Source: Bradyrhizobium paxllaeri
Lineage (GTDB): Bacteria; Pseudomonadota; Alphaproteobacteria; Rhizobiales; Xanthobacteraceae
Direction of reading: 5' to 3'
Length of the DNA stretch: 64,000 nucleotides
Assembly: GCF_001693515.2 (NCBI RefSeq)
Contig: NZ_CP042968.1
Span: 2,728,001-2,792,000, forward strand
The notes beneath the pieces are model-generated. The model saw nothing but the letters and a program-made list of their open reading frames with translations. It was not told the origin of the DNA and made no database searches. Shown one piece after another: positions 1 to 8,309 of the stretch. The translations under genes and the position numbers were made by a program. Position 1 is the first letter of the stretch, and every line of letters begins with the position of its first letter.

Positions 1-182
1 GTTCGATCGATGTCGTGGCTTCGCTCCTGCCTTACGAACGCTATATCACGGCGGAGACCGTGCTCAGCATGTCGCAGGTCCGCGGCGATATGGGGAGCCC
101 GTTCCGCACCTCCGAGCAGGCGTCAAGCGCGCTCAACGAACTGAGGCGCGCCCAGGCCGAAGCGGAAGTGCGCTGCTTCTGA
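1..182 (+). CDS. C-terminal end of an unidentified protein (5' truncated by window edge)
   Basis: An open frame enters from the left edge (first full codon at base 3) and ends at TGA 180-182, giving about 59 residues ending in VRCF. The tail is hydrophilic and helical-looking, rich in Ala, Glu and Arg, with no recognisable motif. It converges on the SoxYZ-like gene, whose stop lies 18 bases away on the other strand. The frame has the codon bias of the neighbouring genes, which supports it being coding. I do not recognise the family; the rest of the gene, outside the window, is needed to name it. Confidence 0.5.
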   Translation, partial: SIDVVASLLPYERYITAETVLSMSQVRGDMGSPFRTSEQASSALNELRRAQAEAEVRCF

Positions 183-199
183 GCGCATACGCCGCCTGA

Positions 200-1018
200 T
201 CACATTCCGGAATCGTCGACCTTCCACTCGCGCTGGAAGACGCGTCCCTCGGTATCCTTTGCCTCGGCGCGGAAGCGTTTGGCGCCATTCGACACGTAGG
301 TGAACCTGATATTGGGATCCTCCGAAATCGAGATGCCGCCTTCCATGGTCAACACCAGGCTGTCGTCCTGCCAAAGCCGCAGTTCATTGACGAAGTAAGC
401 CGGGACATAGAGGTGCGTGACCTGGTCCATCTGCAGGCCGGAATTGTTGGGATGCCCGATCATGATCTGGGCCTCGCGGACGCCGCTGGCCGGACCTTCG
501 CCGGCCTTTGCGAACTGCCGGTAGCGCATCTGGCCGAGCCTGCCCTTGGCCTCCTCGGCATTCTTGGCGGCCGGCGCTGAACAGCCGCCGGACGCCTTCA
601 CATAGGTTTTGGCCATGTAGAGCTTGCCGTCGCTGAGTTCGGCCACCGCATGAACGTCGGTGTAATTGTTGACGCGGACGCGGGTGGAGATTTCCGACAC
701 CTTGGCGTCGGGGCCGAGCTGGAATTTCGCCGCCATCGGCGCAGGGTTTTGGTCGATGACCAGCGTAATGCTCACTACCTGACGGCTATCCTCAGGCGAA
801 AGCTTGGTTCGCAAGGTCACCGGGACGATTGCCGCATCCTCGGCGCGCGCGGGCATCTCGATGCCGATCACGTCGCTGCCGTCGTTCATCAGGCGATTGC
901 TGAAGATATCCTGGACCAGGCCGGGCCAGGGGTTGTTCGTCTCGGCCGCGAGCACCAGCGGCGCGCCGAACAGCAGCAGGCCAGCGACGCCGAACAGGCG
1001 GAAGAGATATCCAAACAT
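200..1018 (-). CDS. Quinoprotein dehydrogenase-associated SoxYZ-like carrier protein
   Basis: Exported protein of 272 residues with a hydrophobic signal segment (about 8-24, ending LVLAAE). The N-terminal half resembles SoxY and the C-terminal half SoxZ, the fused arrangement found beside PQQ-dependent dehydrogenases. The carrier-type cysteine sits in an SGGCSA motif at Cys146, like the Gly-Gly-Cys swinging arm of SoxY, although here it is internal to the fusion. I chose the ATG at 1018 because it begins the signal peptide; an upstream in-frame ATG at 1084 would add a non-signal extension overlapping the next gene. It follows the zinc hydrolase gene on the same strand after 56 bases, so the two are probably cotranscribed. 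The cargo in these clusters is not established. Confidence 0.8.
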   Translation of the reverse strand: MFGYLFRLFGVAGLLLFGAPLVLAAETNNPWPGLVQDIFSNRLMNDGSDVIGIEMPARAEDAAIVPVTLRTKLSPEDSRQVVSITLVIDQNPAPMAAKFQLGPDAKVSEISTRVRVNNYTDVHAVAELSDGKLYMAKTYVKASGGCSAPAAKNAEEAKGRLGQMRYRQFAKAGEGPASGVREAQIMIGHPNNSGLQMDQVTHLYVPAYFVNELRLWQDDSLVLTMEGGISISEDPNIRFTYVSNGAKRFRAEAKDTEGRVFQREWKVDDSGM

Positions 1019-1074
1019 GGTCACCACCTTCACGCGGATGGAAGCAACGGGCGCAATATAGGGCAATGCGAATC

Positions 1075-1998
1075 CTATTCCCATTCAATTTCCGAGAATG
1101 CTGCGGTTGCGTTGCGGGCGTTGAAGTCGTCGAACAACTGCCATCGCGATCTCTCGGTGCCTGCGGCCGAGCCCGCCGCCGCGATCGGCTCGCCGCGGGC
1201 GACCAGCCGGCGCACATCTGAAGCTAACGTCTCGAGGTAACGGCGCTCATCGGCGAGGGCGGCAGGCCATTCGCTCACGGGGCCGTGACCGGGAACCACG
1301 CGCTGCGCGGGCAGGGCGCCAAGCTCGCCGATCGCGCGTAGCCAGCCGCGAAGGCTGCCGTCCAGCACGGGCGTGTGGGAAAGAAACACAAGGTCGCCCG
1401 CAAACAGGGTTGCGGTCTTGTCATCGAGCACGGTGAGGTCGCAATCGCTATGCGCGGCGGGCCACGCCCGCAAGACGAGTGTTCGTCCGCCGAGATCGAG
1501 ATTGAGGGTACCGTCGACGAGCAGCGTCGGCGGTACGATGCGGACCTCGTCGATCAGTTGATCGCCCATCGTGCGGCGAAAGGCGTCGAGATAGAATTGT
1601 CCGCGCGCGGCCAGCGCGCGCGGCAGGTTCGCATGGCCGACGAACGTCGTTCCGTCCTGCACGAAAGCGCCGTTGCCGAAAACGTGATCGGGGTGGCCGT
1701 GGGTATTGATGACGTATCGGATCGGCTTGTCGGTCCGGGCACGAATGGCCGCCAGCAATTGCTGTCCTTCGTGGAGGCTGCCGCCTGAATCGATCACCGC
1801 AACCGCATCCTCGCCAACGACGAATCCGACATTGGCGATCGCGCCGTGGTTCTCTCGCGTCATCTGTGCTGTCTGGCCGGTGTGCGCGAAGACGCCATCC
1901 GCAATGGAGTTGACGGTCAACTCCCGTTGCTGCGCAAGCGAGGCGCTGGCCGAAGCGAGCATCGCGAGCACGGCAAGGATCAATGCGGGGCGAGCCAT
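1075..1998 (-). CDS. Quinoprotein relay-system zinc metallohydrolase (metallo-beta-lactamase fold)
   Basis: Protein of 307 residues with a signal peptide (cleavage probable near ASLAQQ). The metallo-beta-lactamase zinc motif THGHPDH lies at residues 99-105 (His100, His102, Asp104, His105). Further candidate ligands occur in the AAHSDCD, FAGDLVF and VPGHGP segments, which are spaced as in SoxH-like hydrolases. Members of this family occur with SoxYZ-like carriers in PQQ alcohol dehydrogenase clusters. They are thought to act in the periplasm, but the substrate is unknown. The gene reads toward the SoxYZ-like gene and is divergent from xoxJ; the 238-base gap 1999-2236 should hold both promoters. 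General hydrolase identity is secure; the role is inferred from context. Confidence 0.8.
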   Translation of the reverse strand: MARPALILAVLAMLASASASLAQQRELTVNSIADGVFAHTGQTAQMTRENHGAIANVGFVVGEDAVAVIDSGGSLHEGQQLLAAIRARTDKPIRYVINTHGHPDHVFGNGAFVQDGTTFVGHANLPRALAARGQFYLDAFRRTMGDQLIDEVRIVPPTLLVDGTLNLDLGGRTLVLRAWPAAHSDCDLTVLDDKTATLFAGDLVFLSHTPVLDGSLRGWLRAIGELGALPAQRVVPGHGPVSEWPAALADERRYLETLASDVRRLVARGEPIAAAGSAAGTERSRWQLFDDFNARNATAAFSEIEWE

Positions 1999-2236
1999 AT
2001 TTCGGCCTCCGTCTCACCACGAAGCGCTGCGGCACTTCGATTGCGACATCGCGGCAAATGTTTGCGTCGCAGCACGGGCAGCGAGTCCGTCACGAAGATT
2101 ATTCCTGTTGCAGGCCCCAATTGACAAGCATAGCATTTTGCTCGTCTGCGGCTTCAACGGAACTTTCTTCGTCGAGGTTGCCGATATTTTTTCTGAAGTT
2201 GGCAACCATGGCGGGCCGGAAGTGCAGCAGCTTTCG

Positions 2237-3121
2237 ATGACATATGCCGGACAAAAGCGCTGGCTGGTGATTACCATAGCGGCGATCTTCGCCGTGCTCC
2301 TCGGGCGTGATATCGCGCACGCGCAGATCAAGGAAGGCGGCGATCTGTCGATTGAACTCGTCGATCCCAAGGTGCTGCGCGTCTGCGCCGACCCGCACAA
2401 TTTGCCATTTTCCAACGACAAGGGTGAGGGATTCGAGAACAAGCTCGCTGAGCTGTTCGCCGAGAAGCTGAACAAGAAACTGGACTACATGTACTTCCCG
2501 CAGGCGACGGGCTTCGTCCGGATGACGCTCGGGGCCCATCGTTGCGACGTCATCATGGGCTTCCCGCAGGGAGACGACCTGGTTCAGGGCAGTAATCCCT
2601 ATTACCGCACCGCCTATGCGCTAGTCGTCAAGAAGGGCAGCGGCCTCGAGGACGTGACGACGCTGGAAGACGAGCGTCTCAAAGGCAAGCATGTCGGCAT
2701 CGTGGCCGGAACACCGCCCGCCACGAATATGGCGGTCAACGGCCTGATGGCGAATGCCAAGCCATATCACTTGATGGTCGACACCCGTTTGGATTCGTCA
2801 GCGGAATCCATGATAGCCGACCTGACGTCCGGCAAGATCGACGCCGGCATTCTCTGGGGACCGATGGCCGGCTTCTATGCGAAGAAAGCGAACCCGCCGC
2901 TTCAGGTCACGCCGCTCGTGAAAGAAAAGACAGGTCCGCGATTGACGTTTCGTATCGGCATGGGGGTGCGGGCGGCCGACCAGAACTGGAAGCGACAGCT
3001 CAACCGCCTGATCCAGGAGAACCAGCCCGCCATCAACAAGATACTGCTCGACTTCGGCGTTCCCCTGCTCGACGAGAATGATCGTCCGATCGGTGCGGAG
3101 ACGGCAACGAAAGCGCCATGA
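2237..3121 (+). CDS. xoxJ: XoxJ/MoxJ-like periplasmic binding protein of the methanol dehydrogenase system
   Basis: Protein of 294 residues with a hydrophobic signal segment (about 10-28, ending IAHAQ) and a type-II periplasmic binding fold. The LRVCADPHNLPFSN opening and a GFPQGDDL segment are characteristic of the family associated with quinoprotein dehydrogenases. XoxJ is encoded with xoxF and xoxG in many methylotrophs and is thought to help activate the dehydrogenase rather than import a solute. The frame stays open far upstream, but ATG 2237 is the only start that puts the signal peptide at the N-terminus. The stop overlaps the next gene's start (ATGA at 3118-3121). Here it lies 12 kb from xoxF, separated by the ABC and regulatory genes. 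Confidence 0.85.
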   Translation: MTYAGQKRWLVITIAAIFAVLLGRDIAHAQIKEGGDLSIELVDPKVLRVCADPHNLPFSNDKGEGFENKLAELFAEKLNKKLDYMYFPQATGFVRMTLGAHRCDVIMGFPQGDDLVQGSNPYYRTAYALVVKKGSGLEDVTTLEDERLKGKHVGIVAGTPPATNMAVNGLMANAKPYHLMVDTRLDSSAESMIADLTSGKIDAGILWGPMAGFYAKKANPPLQVTPLVKEKTGPRLTFRIGMGVRAADQNWKRQLNRLIQENQPAINKILLDFGVPLLDENDRPIGAETATKAP

Positions 3122-3693
3122 GGGCTACGCTCGCAGGCCTGATCCTTGCGGCATTCTCATTCATCGTCTCGCCTCTTGCGCAGGAAAGACCTCCCGAGCC
3201 CGACGATTACCGCATGGAGGATTACCGTGCGCCGGTTCCTGCAACGCTTGCCGGCGCACGCGTTCTTGTTACCGCGGAGGCGGAATCGATCTGGCGAGCG
3301 AAGACGGGCGTGTTCATTGACGTCATGCCCCGCGCGCCTAAACCGCCAAATCTTCCGCAAGGTACGATCTGGCGTGACAAGCCACGGCTCAATATTCCCG
3401 GCAGCATGTGGCTGCCGGACACCGGCTATGGGAAACTCGCGGCCGTGACGGAAGATTATCTGCGGCGCGGGCTGGTTCGCGCGACGGCTGGCAATACGGC
3501 GGCGCTGATCGTGGTTTACTGCCAGGCCGATTGCTGGATGTCCTGGAACGCGGCGAAGCGAATTCTGTCGTATGGCTATTCGAACGTGGCCTGGTATTCG
3601 GAAGGAACCGACAGTTGGGAGCGGGCCGGCTTGCCGCTGGCTGAATCGCAGCCGGAGCCGCGGGCAGATGAGGAGATCGCATCGCCGCGTTAG
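3118..3693 (+). CDS. PQQ-dependent catabolism-associated CXXCW-motif protein (rhodanese-like)
   Basis: Protein of 191 residues with an N-terminal signal segment. The hallmark is CQADCW at Cys135-Trp140, followed by MSWNAAKR, the signature region of the small exported rhodanese-like proteins found in PQQ alcohol oxidation clusters. Cys135 sits where rhodaneses carry the catalytic cysteine. The C-terminal 20 residues are Glu/Pro-rich and look disordered. It overlaps xoxJ by four bases, so translation is probably coupled. A thiol transfer or redox role supporting the dehydrogenase is plausible but unproven. The stop codon abuts the inverted repeat at 3693. Confidence 0.8.
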   Translation: MRATLAGLILAAFSFIVSPLAQERPPEPDDYRMEDYRAPVPATLAGARVLVTAEAESIWRAKTGVFIDVMPRAPKPPNLPQGTIWRDKPRLNIPGSMWLPDTGYGKLAAVTEDYLRRGLVRATAGNTAALIVVYCQADCWMSWNAAKRILSYGYSNVAWYSEGTDSWERAGLPLAESQPEPRADEEIASPR

Positions 3694-3741
3694 AGCATGA
3701 TCCGGAAAAGTGTGCAGCGGCTTTCCGAGAAGATCATGCTC
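3693..3741. repeat. Intergenic inverted repeat of a Bradyrhizobium-type family
   Basis: A 49-base element has perfect 10-base outer arms, GAGCATGATC (3693-3702) and GATCATGCTC (3732-3741), with further partly complementary bases inside (CCGGAAAA against TTTCCGAGA). It sits between two convergent genes and starts on the last base of the upstream stop codon. The sequence resembles a dispersed intergenic repeat I associate with Bradyrhizobium genomes; that family link is from memory. It may also act as a bidirectional transcription stop. Confidence 0.65.
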
Positions 3742-3753
3742 AAACAAAGACGG

Positions 3754-4365
3754 CTATTCGATCTCCTGCTGAATCGTTCGTCCAAGCGCGAACAGTCGCT
3801 GATCGATCGCCGTCGGCACCTCGCAGACGAATTTGATGACATTCCGCCGGTCTTCGAAGATGCGCGTCTGCCAGACGAGCTGATTGCCGAGCTCGTCGAC
3901 CTTGGTCTGGTTGGGCGGCGTTTCACCCTGCAGCGCCTGCAGGGCCAGTGTGTCGGCGCGGATCTTGTCCGCCGCCTCGCGTTGCTTGCGGGTGACGCGC
4001 TCCAGCCCGTTCATCACCTGGGAGCGTTGGGCATTGAGGGATTCGAACAGGCCGGCAAACAGCAGTTTTCCGCTGGCAGTTTTGTCGGCTGCACTGTGCA
4101 GATATTCGGTGATCGCCTTTTGCGCTTCCTCGAGCGGGGTTCGCCTTGCTGCGAGCCGCGCGACCAGTGTGCTGACGTTGGGATTGTCCTTCCATTTGCC
4201 GGCGACATCATCGAGCGGCGGGCCCGCCCACACCGCGGCCAGCGAAATCTCGGGCACCTTGGCCTGAACGCATGGCCAATCCGGATAGCGGGGATCGGCG
4301 GCATGGCCGTATCCGCTCATGGCCGTCATGGCGAGCGTTGCCGCGATCGCGATTCGATATTTCAT
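3754..4365 (-). CDS. Exported hypothetical protein of the PQQ/ABC cluster
   Basis: Protein of 203 residues with a clear signal peptide (MKYRIAIAAT start, cleavage near GHAAD) and a mostly alpha-helical body rich in charged residues. Two Cys (PDWPC near residue 32 and KFVCEV near 180) could form a disulfide in the periplasm. The start at 4365 overlaps the stop of the ABC permease gene by four bases, so it is the last gene of that operon. The coupled position and signal peptide suggest an accessory part of the exporter or of periplasmic alcohol oxidation. I do not recognise an enzymatic motif and assign no function. Confidence 0.75.
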   Translation of the reverse strand: MKYRIAIAATLAMTAMSGYGHAADPRYPDWPCVQAKVPEISLAAVWAGPPLDDVAGKWKDNPNVSTLVARLAARRTPLEEAQKAITEYLHSAADKTASGKLLFAGLFESLNAQRSQVMNGLERVTRKQREAADKIRADTLALQALQGETPPNQTKVDELGNQLVWQTRIFEDRRNVIKFVCEVPTAIDQRLFALGRTIQQEIE

Positions 4366-5210
4366 GTCTCGCCTCCGGCCGGCCCGCGGCGGATCAGGCC
4401 GCGCGAGGGATCGTACGCCAGGATCGCACCGACCATGAAGACGATCGTGCAGCCTCCGACGACCGCGAGTGCGATCCAGTTGATTTGTCCATACAGCGCA
4501 AAACGGATCAGCTCCACGGCATGCGTGAACGGATTGAACAGGCAGACATAGTAGAGCATCGGGCTGCTCTCCAGGATGCGCCACAACGGATAGAGCGCTG
4601 ACGAAGCGAAGAACATCGGAAAGATGACAAAGTTCATCACGCCTGCAAAGTTCTCGAGCTGCTTGATGCCGGAGGAGATCAGCATGCCCAGTGCGCCGAG
4701 CATCAGGCCGGACAAGACCAGCGCCGGCAGCACCGTGAGATAGCCGGCCGGCGGCGGCGCGATATCCCAGAACCAGGCAATCAGCAGGAAGGCATAGACC
4801 TGAAGCAGCGAGACCGCGGTTCCCGCCAGAAGCTTGCAGGACAACAGAAACCAACGCGGCAGCGGGCTTACCAGCAACGTCCGCATATTACCCATCTCGC
4901 GGTCGTAGACCATGGAGAGCGAGGACTGCATGCCGTTGAATAGCTGGATCATCGCCATCAAGCCGGGCGCGATGTAGACCTCATACAGGATGTAGGTTTC
5001 GTAGGGCGGGATGATGGAGAGGCCGAGCACCTGACGGAAGCCGGCGGCGAAGATGAACAGCCAGACCAGCGGCCGCACCAGCGCCGAGATGAAGCGCTCG
5101 CGCTGATGCAGGAAGCGAAGCGCCTCGCGCCACACGATGCCGTTCAGGCAGGTGAGGTATTCGGCGAGCGAGAAGCCGCTCCGGATTGGCGCCACGGTTG
5201 TCGAGGTCAT
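4362..5210 (-). CDS. ABC-2 type transporter permease of the PQQ alcohol dehydrogenase system
   Basis: Protein of 282 residues with about six hydrophobic segments and the ABC-2 exporter layout: a cytoplasmic N-terminus, a loop with YDREMGNMRTLLVSPLPRWF that contacts the ATPase, and a C-terminal membrane bundle. It resembles the permease consistently encoded with PQQ-dependent alcohol dehydrogenase genes (PedC-like). It overlaps the ATPase gene upstream and the exported hypothetical downstream by four bases each, so the three are translationally coupled. The substrate is unknown; the ABC-2 architecture points to export, although a binding protein is also encoded in the operon. Confidence 0.85.
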   Translation of the reverse strand: MTSTTVAPIRSGFSLAEYLTCLNGIVWREALRFLHQRERFISALVRPLVWLFIFAAGFRQVLGLSIIPPYETYILYEVYIAPGLMAMIQLFNGMQSSLSMVYDREMGNMRTLLVSPLPRWFLLSCKLLAGTAVSLLQVYAFLLIAWFWDIAPPPAGYLTVLPALVLSGLMLGALGMLISSGIKQLENFAGVMNFVIFPMFFASSALYPLWRILESSPMLYYVCLFNPFTHAVELIRFALYGQINWIALAVVGGCTIVFMVGAILAYDPSRGLIRRGPAGGET

Positions 5211-6028
5211 GGCGTCGCGCCTCCGCTCGGTTCGGCGGAGCCGGTCAATCGCATGAACGCCGTGTTGATGTCGCTGCCGCCGGCATCGGCGATCACGTGC
5301 GGTGCCTTGCCCTTGGCCAATACCCGGCCCTGATGCAGGACGACGAGATCATCGCTTGCGCTGATCTCGTCAAACAGATGCGTCGCCCACAGTACGCTTA
5401 TTCCCTGTTCGGCAACGAGCTGGCGGACGTGGGTGAGAATGTCGGCGCGCGCCTTGACGTCGAGGCCGACAGTTGCCTCGTCGAGTAGGAGCAGGCGCGG
5501 CTGGTGCAACAGCGCCCGCGCGATCTCCAATCGCCGCATCTGGCCGCCGGAGAGGTCGCGCACCTTGCTGCCGGCGCGGTCCGCAAGGCCGATGCGCGCC
5601 AGTACCTCCTGGCTGCGCGCGCGGGCATCGCGTCGGCCGATGCCGTGCAGGGCGGCGTGATACAACAGGTTCTGCGTCACCGAGAGGTCGAGATCGAGGG
5701 TGCGGGGCTGAAACACCACGCCGAGCAGCCGCAGTGCTTCGCCGGGGGTACGCGCGACGTCATGGCCGAAAATTCCAATACGTCCGTGCTGGATTCCGAA
5801 CAGCCGCGTGATCAGGGAGAACAGGGTGCTCTTGCCGGCGCCGTTCAGGCCGAGCAATGCGGTGAAGCTTGACGGTGCGACGGAAAAGCCGATGTCGATC
5901 AGCGCGCGCCTGCTACCATAGGAATGGCTGACGCCATCGATCGATAGTGCAGGCATCGCCACGGCGTCAGGCCGCGAAGGGATGTCCCGCGTACCCTGAC
6001 TGGAAGAATATGCGTCACTGGCCGTCAT
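5207..6028 (-). CDS. ABC transporter ATP-binding protein of the PQQ alcohol dehydrogenase system
   Basis: Protein of 273 residues with a complete nucleotide-binding domain: Walker A GLNGAGKST (about residues 59-67), the ABC signature LSGGQMRRLE, Walker B LLLLDEATVGLD and the switch histidine in WATHLFDE. The first 25 residues are a polar extension not needed for the fold, so an internal start at the AMPALSIDGV methionine is possible. It overlaps the beta-propeller gene upstream and the permease gene downstream by four bases. It should energise the ABC-2 permease from the cytoplasmic face. Family members occur specifically with PQQ alcohol oxidation genes. Confidence 0.88.
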   Translation of the reverse strand: MTASDAYSSSQGTRDIPSRPDAVAMPALSIDGVSHSYGSRRALIDIGFSVAPSSFTALLGLNGAGKSTLFSLITRLFGIQHGRIGIFGHDVARTPGEALRLLGVVFQPRTLDLDLSVTQNLLYHAALHGIGRRDARARSQEVLARIGLADRAGSKVRDLSGGQMRRLEIARALLHQPRLLLLDEATVGLDVKARADILTHVRQLVAEQGISVLWATHLFDEISASDDLVVLHQGRVLAKGKAPHVIADAGGSDINTAFMRLTGSAEPSGGATP

Positions 6029-7002
6029 GGCTGTGCAATCGTGATCCCCCAGGGTAGTTCGCCAACCTGGATCGTCTTGATGACCTTCTGCGCGGCGACA
6101 TCGATCACCGAGACGTCGTTCGATACGCCGTTGGTGGTGAGCAGATATTTCTCGTCCGGGGTGAATGCCACGTGCCAGACCCGCTGTCCCACCAGCAGAT
6201 ACTTCGTGACCTTGTGGCTGGCGACATCGACCACCGCGATGCGGTTGGCGGGGCCGAGCGCGACGAATGCGGTCTTGCCGTCCTTGGTCATGCTGATGCC
6301 GACCGGCTGAATGGCCTCGCTCCGCAAGCCCGGAATCTCGAATGCAATCTTCTTTGTCACCTCCCGCTTGACCGGATCAATCACCGAAACGGTGCCGCCG
6401 ATCTCCGACGATACCCATACTTCGGAGTTGTCACGCTTGAACTCGGCGTAGCGCGGGCGTGCATCGACCAGCACGTTGGCGACGATCTGGCGCGTCGTGG
6501 TGTCGATGAAGTGGGCCATGTTGGTGGTCTCGGACGTATTGATCAGGATCTTGCCGTCCGGACTGATGGCCATGCCTTCCGGCTCGACGCCGACCTGGAT
6601 ATCACCGAGACGGGTACGCTTTTCGACGTCAATGATGGTTACCGTGTTGTCGTTCTCGTTGGCGACGTAGAGAATCTTTCCTTCGGCATCGAGGGCGAAT
6701 AGTTCGGGGTCCGGGCCGGAGGGCAGGGTATCGACGACCTCCTGTTTCGCTACGTCGATGACTTGAATGCTGTCGTCGTCCCCGACGGCGACGAACACGA
6801 ATTTGCCGTCCCTGGTGAACTCGATGCCGCGCGGCCGTTGGCCGACCTTGATGGTCTTGATGACGGACCAGTTGTTCGTATCGATCACCGTTACGGTGTT
6901 GCTCTTCTCGTTGGAGACATAGGCGATGAACGCCGATGCGGGGCTCGCCGCCGCGAGCCAAAGGACCATTCCGGAAATCAGGCAGTGACGCCACATGCGC
7001 AA
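6025..7002 (-). CDS. PQQ-associated YVTN-family beta-propeller protein
   Basis: Exported protein of about 325 residues built from repeated blades with YVSNEKSNTVTVID, YVANENDNTVTIID and similar YVTN-type motifs after a signal peptide (ASPASAF). These propellers are found with quinoprotein dehydrogenase ABC genes; they lack PQQ-binding residues and probably scaffold or bind a ligand in the periplasm. Start choice: an AAGGAG lies 7 bases before a TTG at 7002, which fits better than the ATG at 6996 (13 bases). An ATG at 7029 would overlap the upstream gene. It overlaps the ATPase gene by four bases. Confidence 0.85.
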   Translation of the reverse strand: MRMWRHCLISGMVLWLAAASPASAFIAYVSNEKSNTVTVIDTNNWSVIKTIKVGQRPRGIEFTRDGKFVFVAVGDDDSIQVIDVAKQEVVDTLPSGPDPELFALDAEGKILYVANENDNTVTIIDVEKRTRLGDIQVGVEPEGMAISPDGKILINTSETTNMAHFIDTTTRQIVANVLVDARPRYAEFKRDNSEVWVSSEIGGTVSVIDPVKREVTKKIAFEIPGLRSEAIQPVGISMTKDGKTAFVALGPANRIAVVDVASHKVTKYLLVGQRVWHVAFTPDEKYLLTTNGVSNDVSVIDVAAQKVIKTIQVGELPWGITIAQP

Positions 7003-7013
7003 TTTCGTTCTCC

Positions 7014-8195
7014 TTAACGCAATTTGCATTTCGTCTCCGGCCGATCGGCGCCAAGCGTATCGAGTTCCGACACCTGGTGCAGGAATCCCTCCTGCGGCGA
7101 AACCGAGACCACCATGCGTCCATCGACCAGCAGGATCGGCTGGCGAAGCTGCAGGTTCCAGTCCCGCAATGTCAACCGCCGGCCCTTGAAAGCCGCAACC
7201 GAAAAGTCCGGTCCCTTGAGGAAGTCCGATATCGCCTTGGGATCGCCGGATTTCGTGCGCGACGTCGCTTCGCCGATCATGCGCGCGGCCGTCCACGCCT
7301 GCATGTCCAATGCGGTCATCTGTCGCGAGTTCAACTTCACAAACCGGTTCTGGATCTGGATCGCGCCCCACTGATCCTGTGCGGCGTGCCAACTGGTCGG
7401 AACCAGTCCGGCCGAGCCGGCGACGGGCCGCGGGTCCCAGGTGCGGTAGGGCAGGTAGGACGCGAACACCTCGCTCTCGTCGGCCGCGACGAGTACGTCA
7501 TAGGCCGGCGCCTGCTGGGTGAAAGTTGGCATTTGCCGCTGGATCAGGGTGACGCCGCTGTCGGTGCGGCGGGCCCCACCGGTATCGTCAAACGTTCGCT
7601 CCTGAACGATCTTGGCGCTGAAGCGCGTGGCGGCGCGGCGCAAGGCGTCGGCGTAGAGCTTGTCCCGATCATGCGAGCCGACGACGAACAGCCAACGCTT
7701 CCACTGCTTCCACACCAGATATTGGGCGAGCGCATCCGCCAGCATCGAGCGCGTCGGCGCGACATGGATGACGTTGGCGCGGCAATCCTGCTCGCGCAAC
7801 CGGTCGTCGATCGCGCCGGCGTTCAACAGCAGCGTCCCGCGATCGCGAAGCGTGTCTGCGGCCTTCAGCAGATCATCCGCCGGCAGGTCGGTAATGATGA
7901 AGCCGGTACGCTCGGCAAGCGTTGCCGCGGCTTTCGCGACGTCCTCATTGTCCTTGAGCCGGACCTCTTCGAGCGTGAAGCGCTGGTTGAGGAATTTGCC
8001 CGTGGTGTTGTTGTCCTCGACGGCCAGCCGTGCGCCGGCGACGCCATCGTTTTCGGCCGGCAGTTCGACGAGTGACAATTTCGCCTTGACGCCGGCACGG
8101 CCGAGATAGCCGATGCCGATCTCGATGGGGTCGGCCGCGAGCACAGGGGTAGTCGCGATGCTCAAGCCGATCACAGCGACCAACCATCGGATCAT
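7014..8195 (-). CDS. Branched-chain amino acid-type periplasmic binding protein, PQQ-dependent alcohol dehydrogenase system
   Basis: Protein of 393 residues with a signal peptide (TTPVLAADP) and a type-I periplasmic binding fold: an IEIGIGYLGRAG opening strand, two lobes and a hinge. It belongs to the divergent family that accompanies the ABC-2 transporter of PQQ alcohol oxidation loci. It is the first gene of a tight run SBP, propeller, ATPase, permease, hypothetical (7014 down to 3754). It lies 114 bases downstream of fghA on the same strand, so readthrough from the regulator/fghA pair is possible. Pairing a binding protein with an ABC-2 permease is mechanistically unusual; it may sense or deliver a periplasmic ligand. 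The ligand is unknown. Confidence 0.85.
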   Translation of the reverse strand: MIRWLVAVIGLSIATTPVLAADPIEIGIGYLGRAGVKAKLSLVELPAENDGVAGARLAVEDNNTTGKFLNQRFTLEEVRLKDNEDVAKAAATLAERTGFIITDLPADDLLKAADTLRDRGTLLLNAGAIDDRLREQDCRANVIHVAPTRSMLADALAQYLVWKQWKRWLFVVGSHDRDKLYADALRRAATRFSAKIVQERTFDDTGGARRTDSGVTLIQRQMPTFTQQAPAYDVLVAADESEVFASYLPYRTWDPRPVAGSAGLVPTSWHAAQDQWGAIQIQNRFVKLNSRQMTALDMQAWTAARMIGEATSRTKSGDPKAISDFLKGPDFSVAAFKGRRLTLRDWNLQLRQPILLVDGRMVVSVSPQEGFLHQVSELDTLGADRPETKCKLR

Positions 8196-8210
8196 GGCTT
8201 CTCCCTAAAA

Positions 8211-8240
8211 GGTCTTCTCGACTTCGCGCTATGGAAGACC
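8211..8240. other. Hairpin between fghA and the ABC operon
   Basis: GGTCTTC (8211-8217) and GAAGACC (8234-8240) can form a 7-bp stem with a 16-base loop in the 114-base gap. There is no U-run beside it, so it is at most a weak terminator or an RNA processing/stability site that sets how much fghA transcription reaches the ABC genes. Confidence 0.35.
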
Positions 8241-8309
8241 CTTAGCTTGAACCATGACCGAATTGTCTGGGCTTGCAACTCAATTCTGTCGTGCAGGAAC
8301 TGCGTCGTT

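Noticed and set aside
3697..4551. Plus-strand frame of 284 codons opposite the exported hypothetical
   Set aside because: The minus-strand gene has a signal peptide and a four-base overlap with its operon; the plus-strand frame begins inside the inverted repeat and has no domain.
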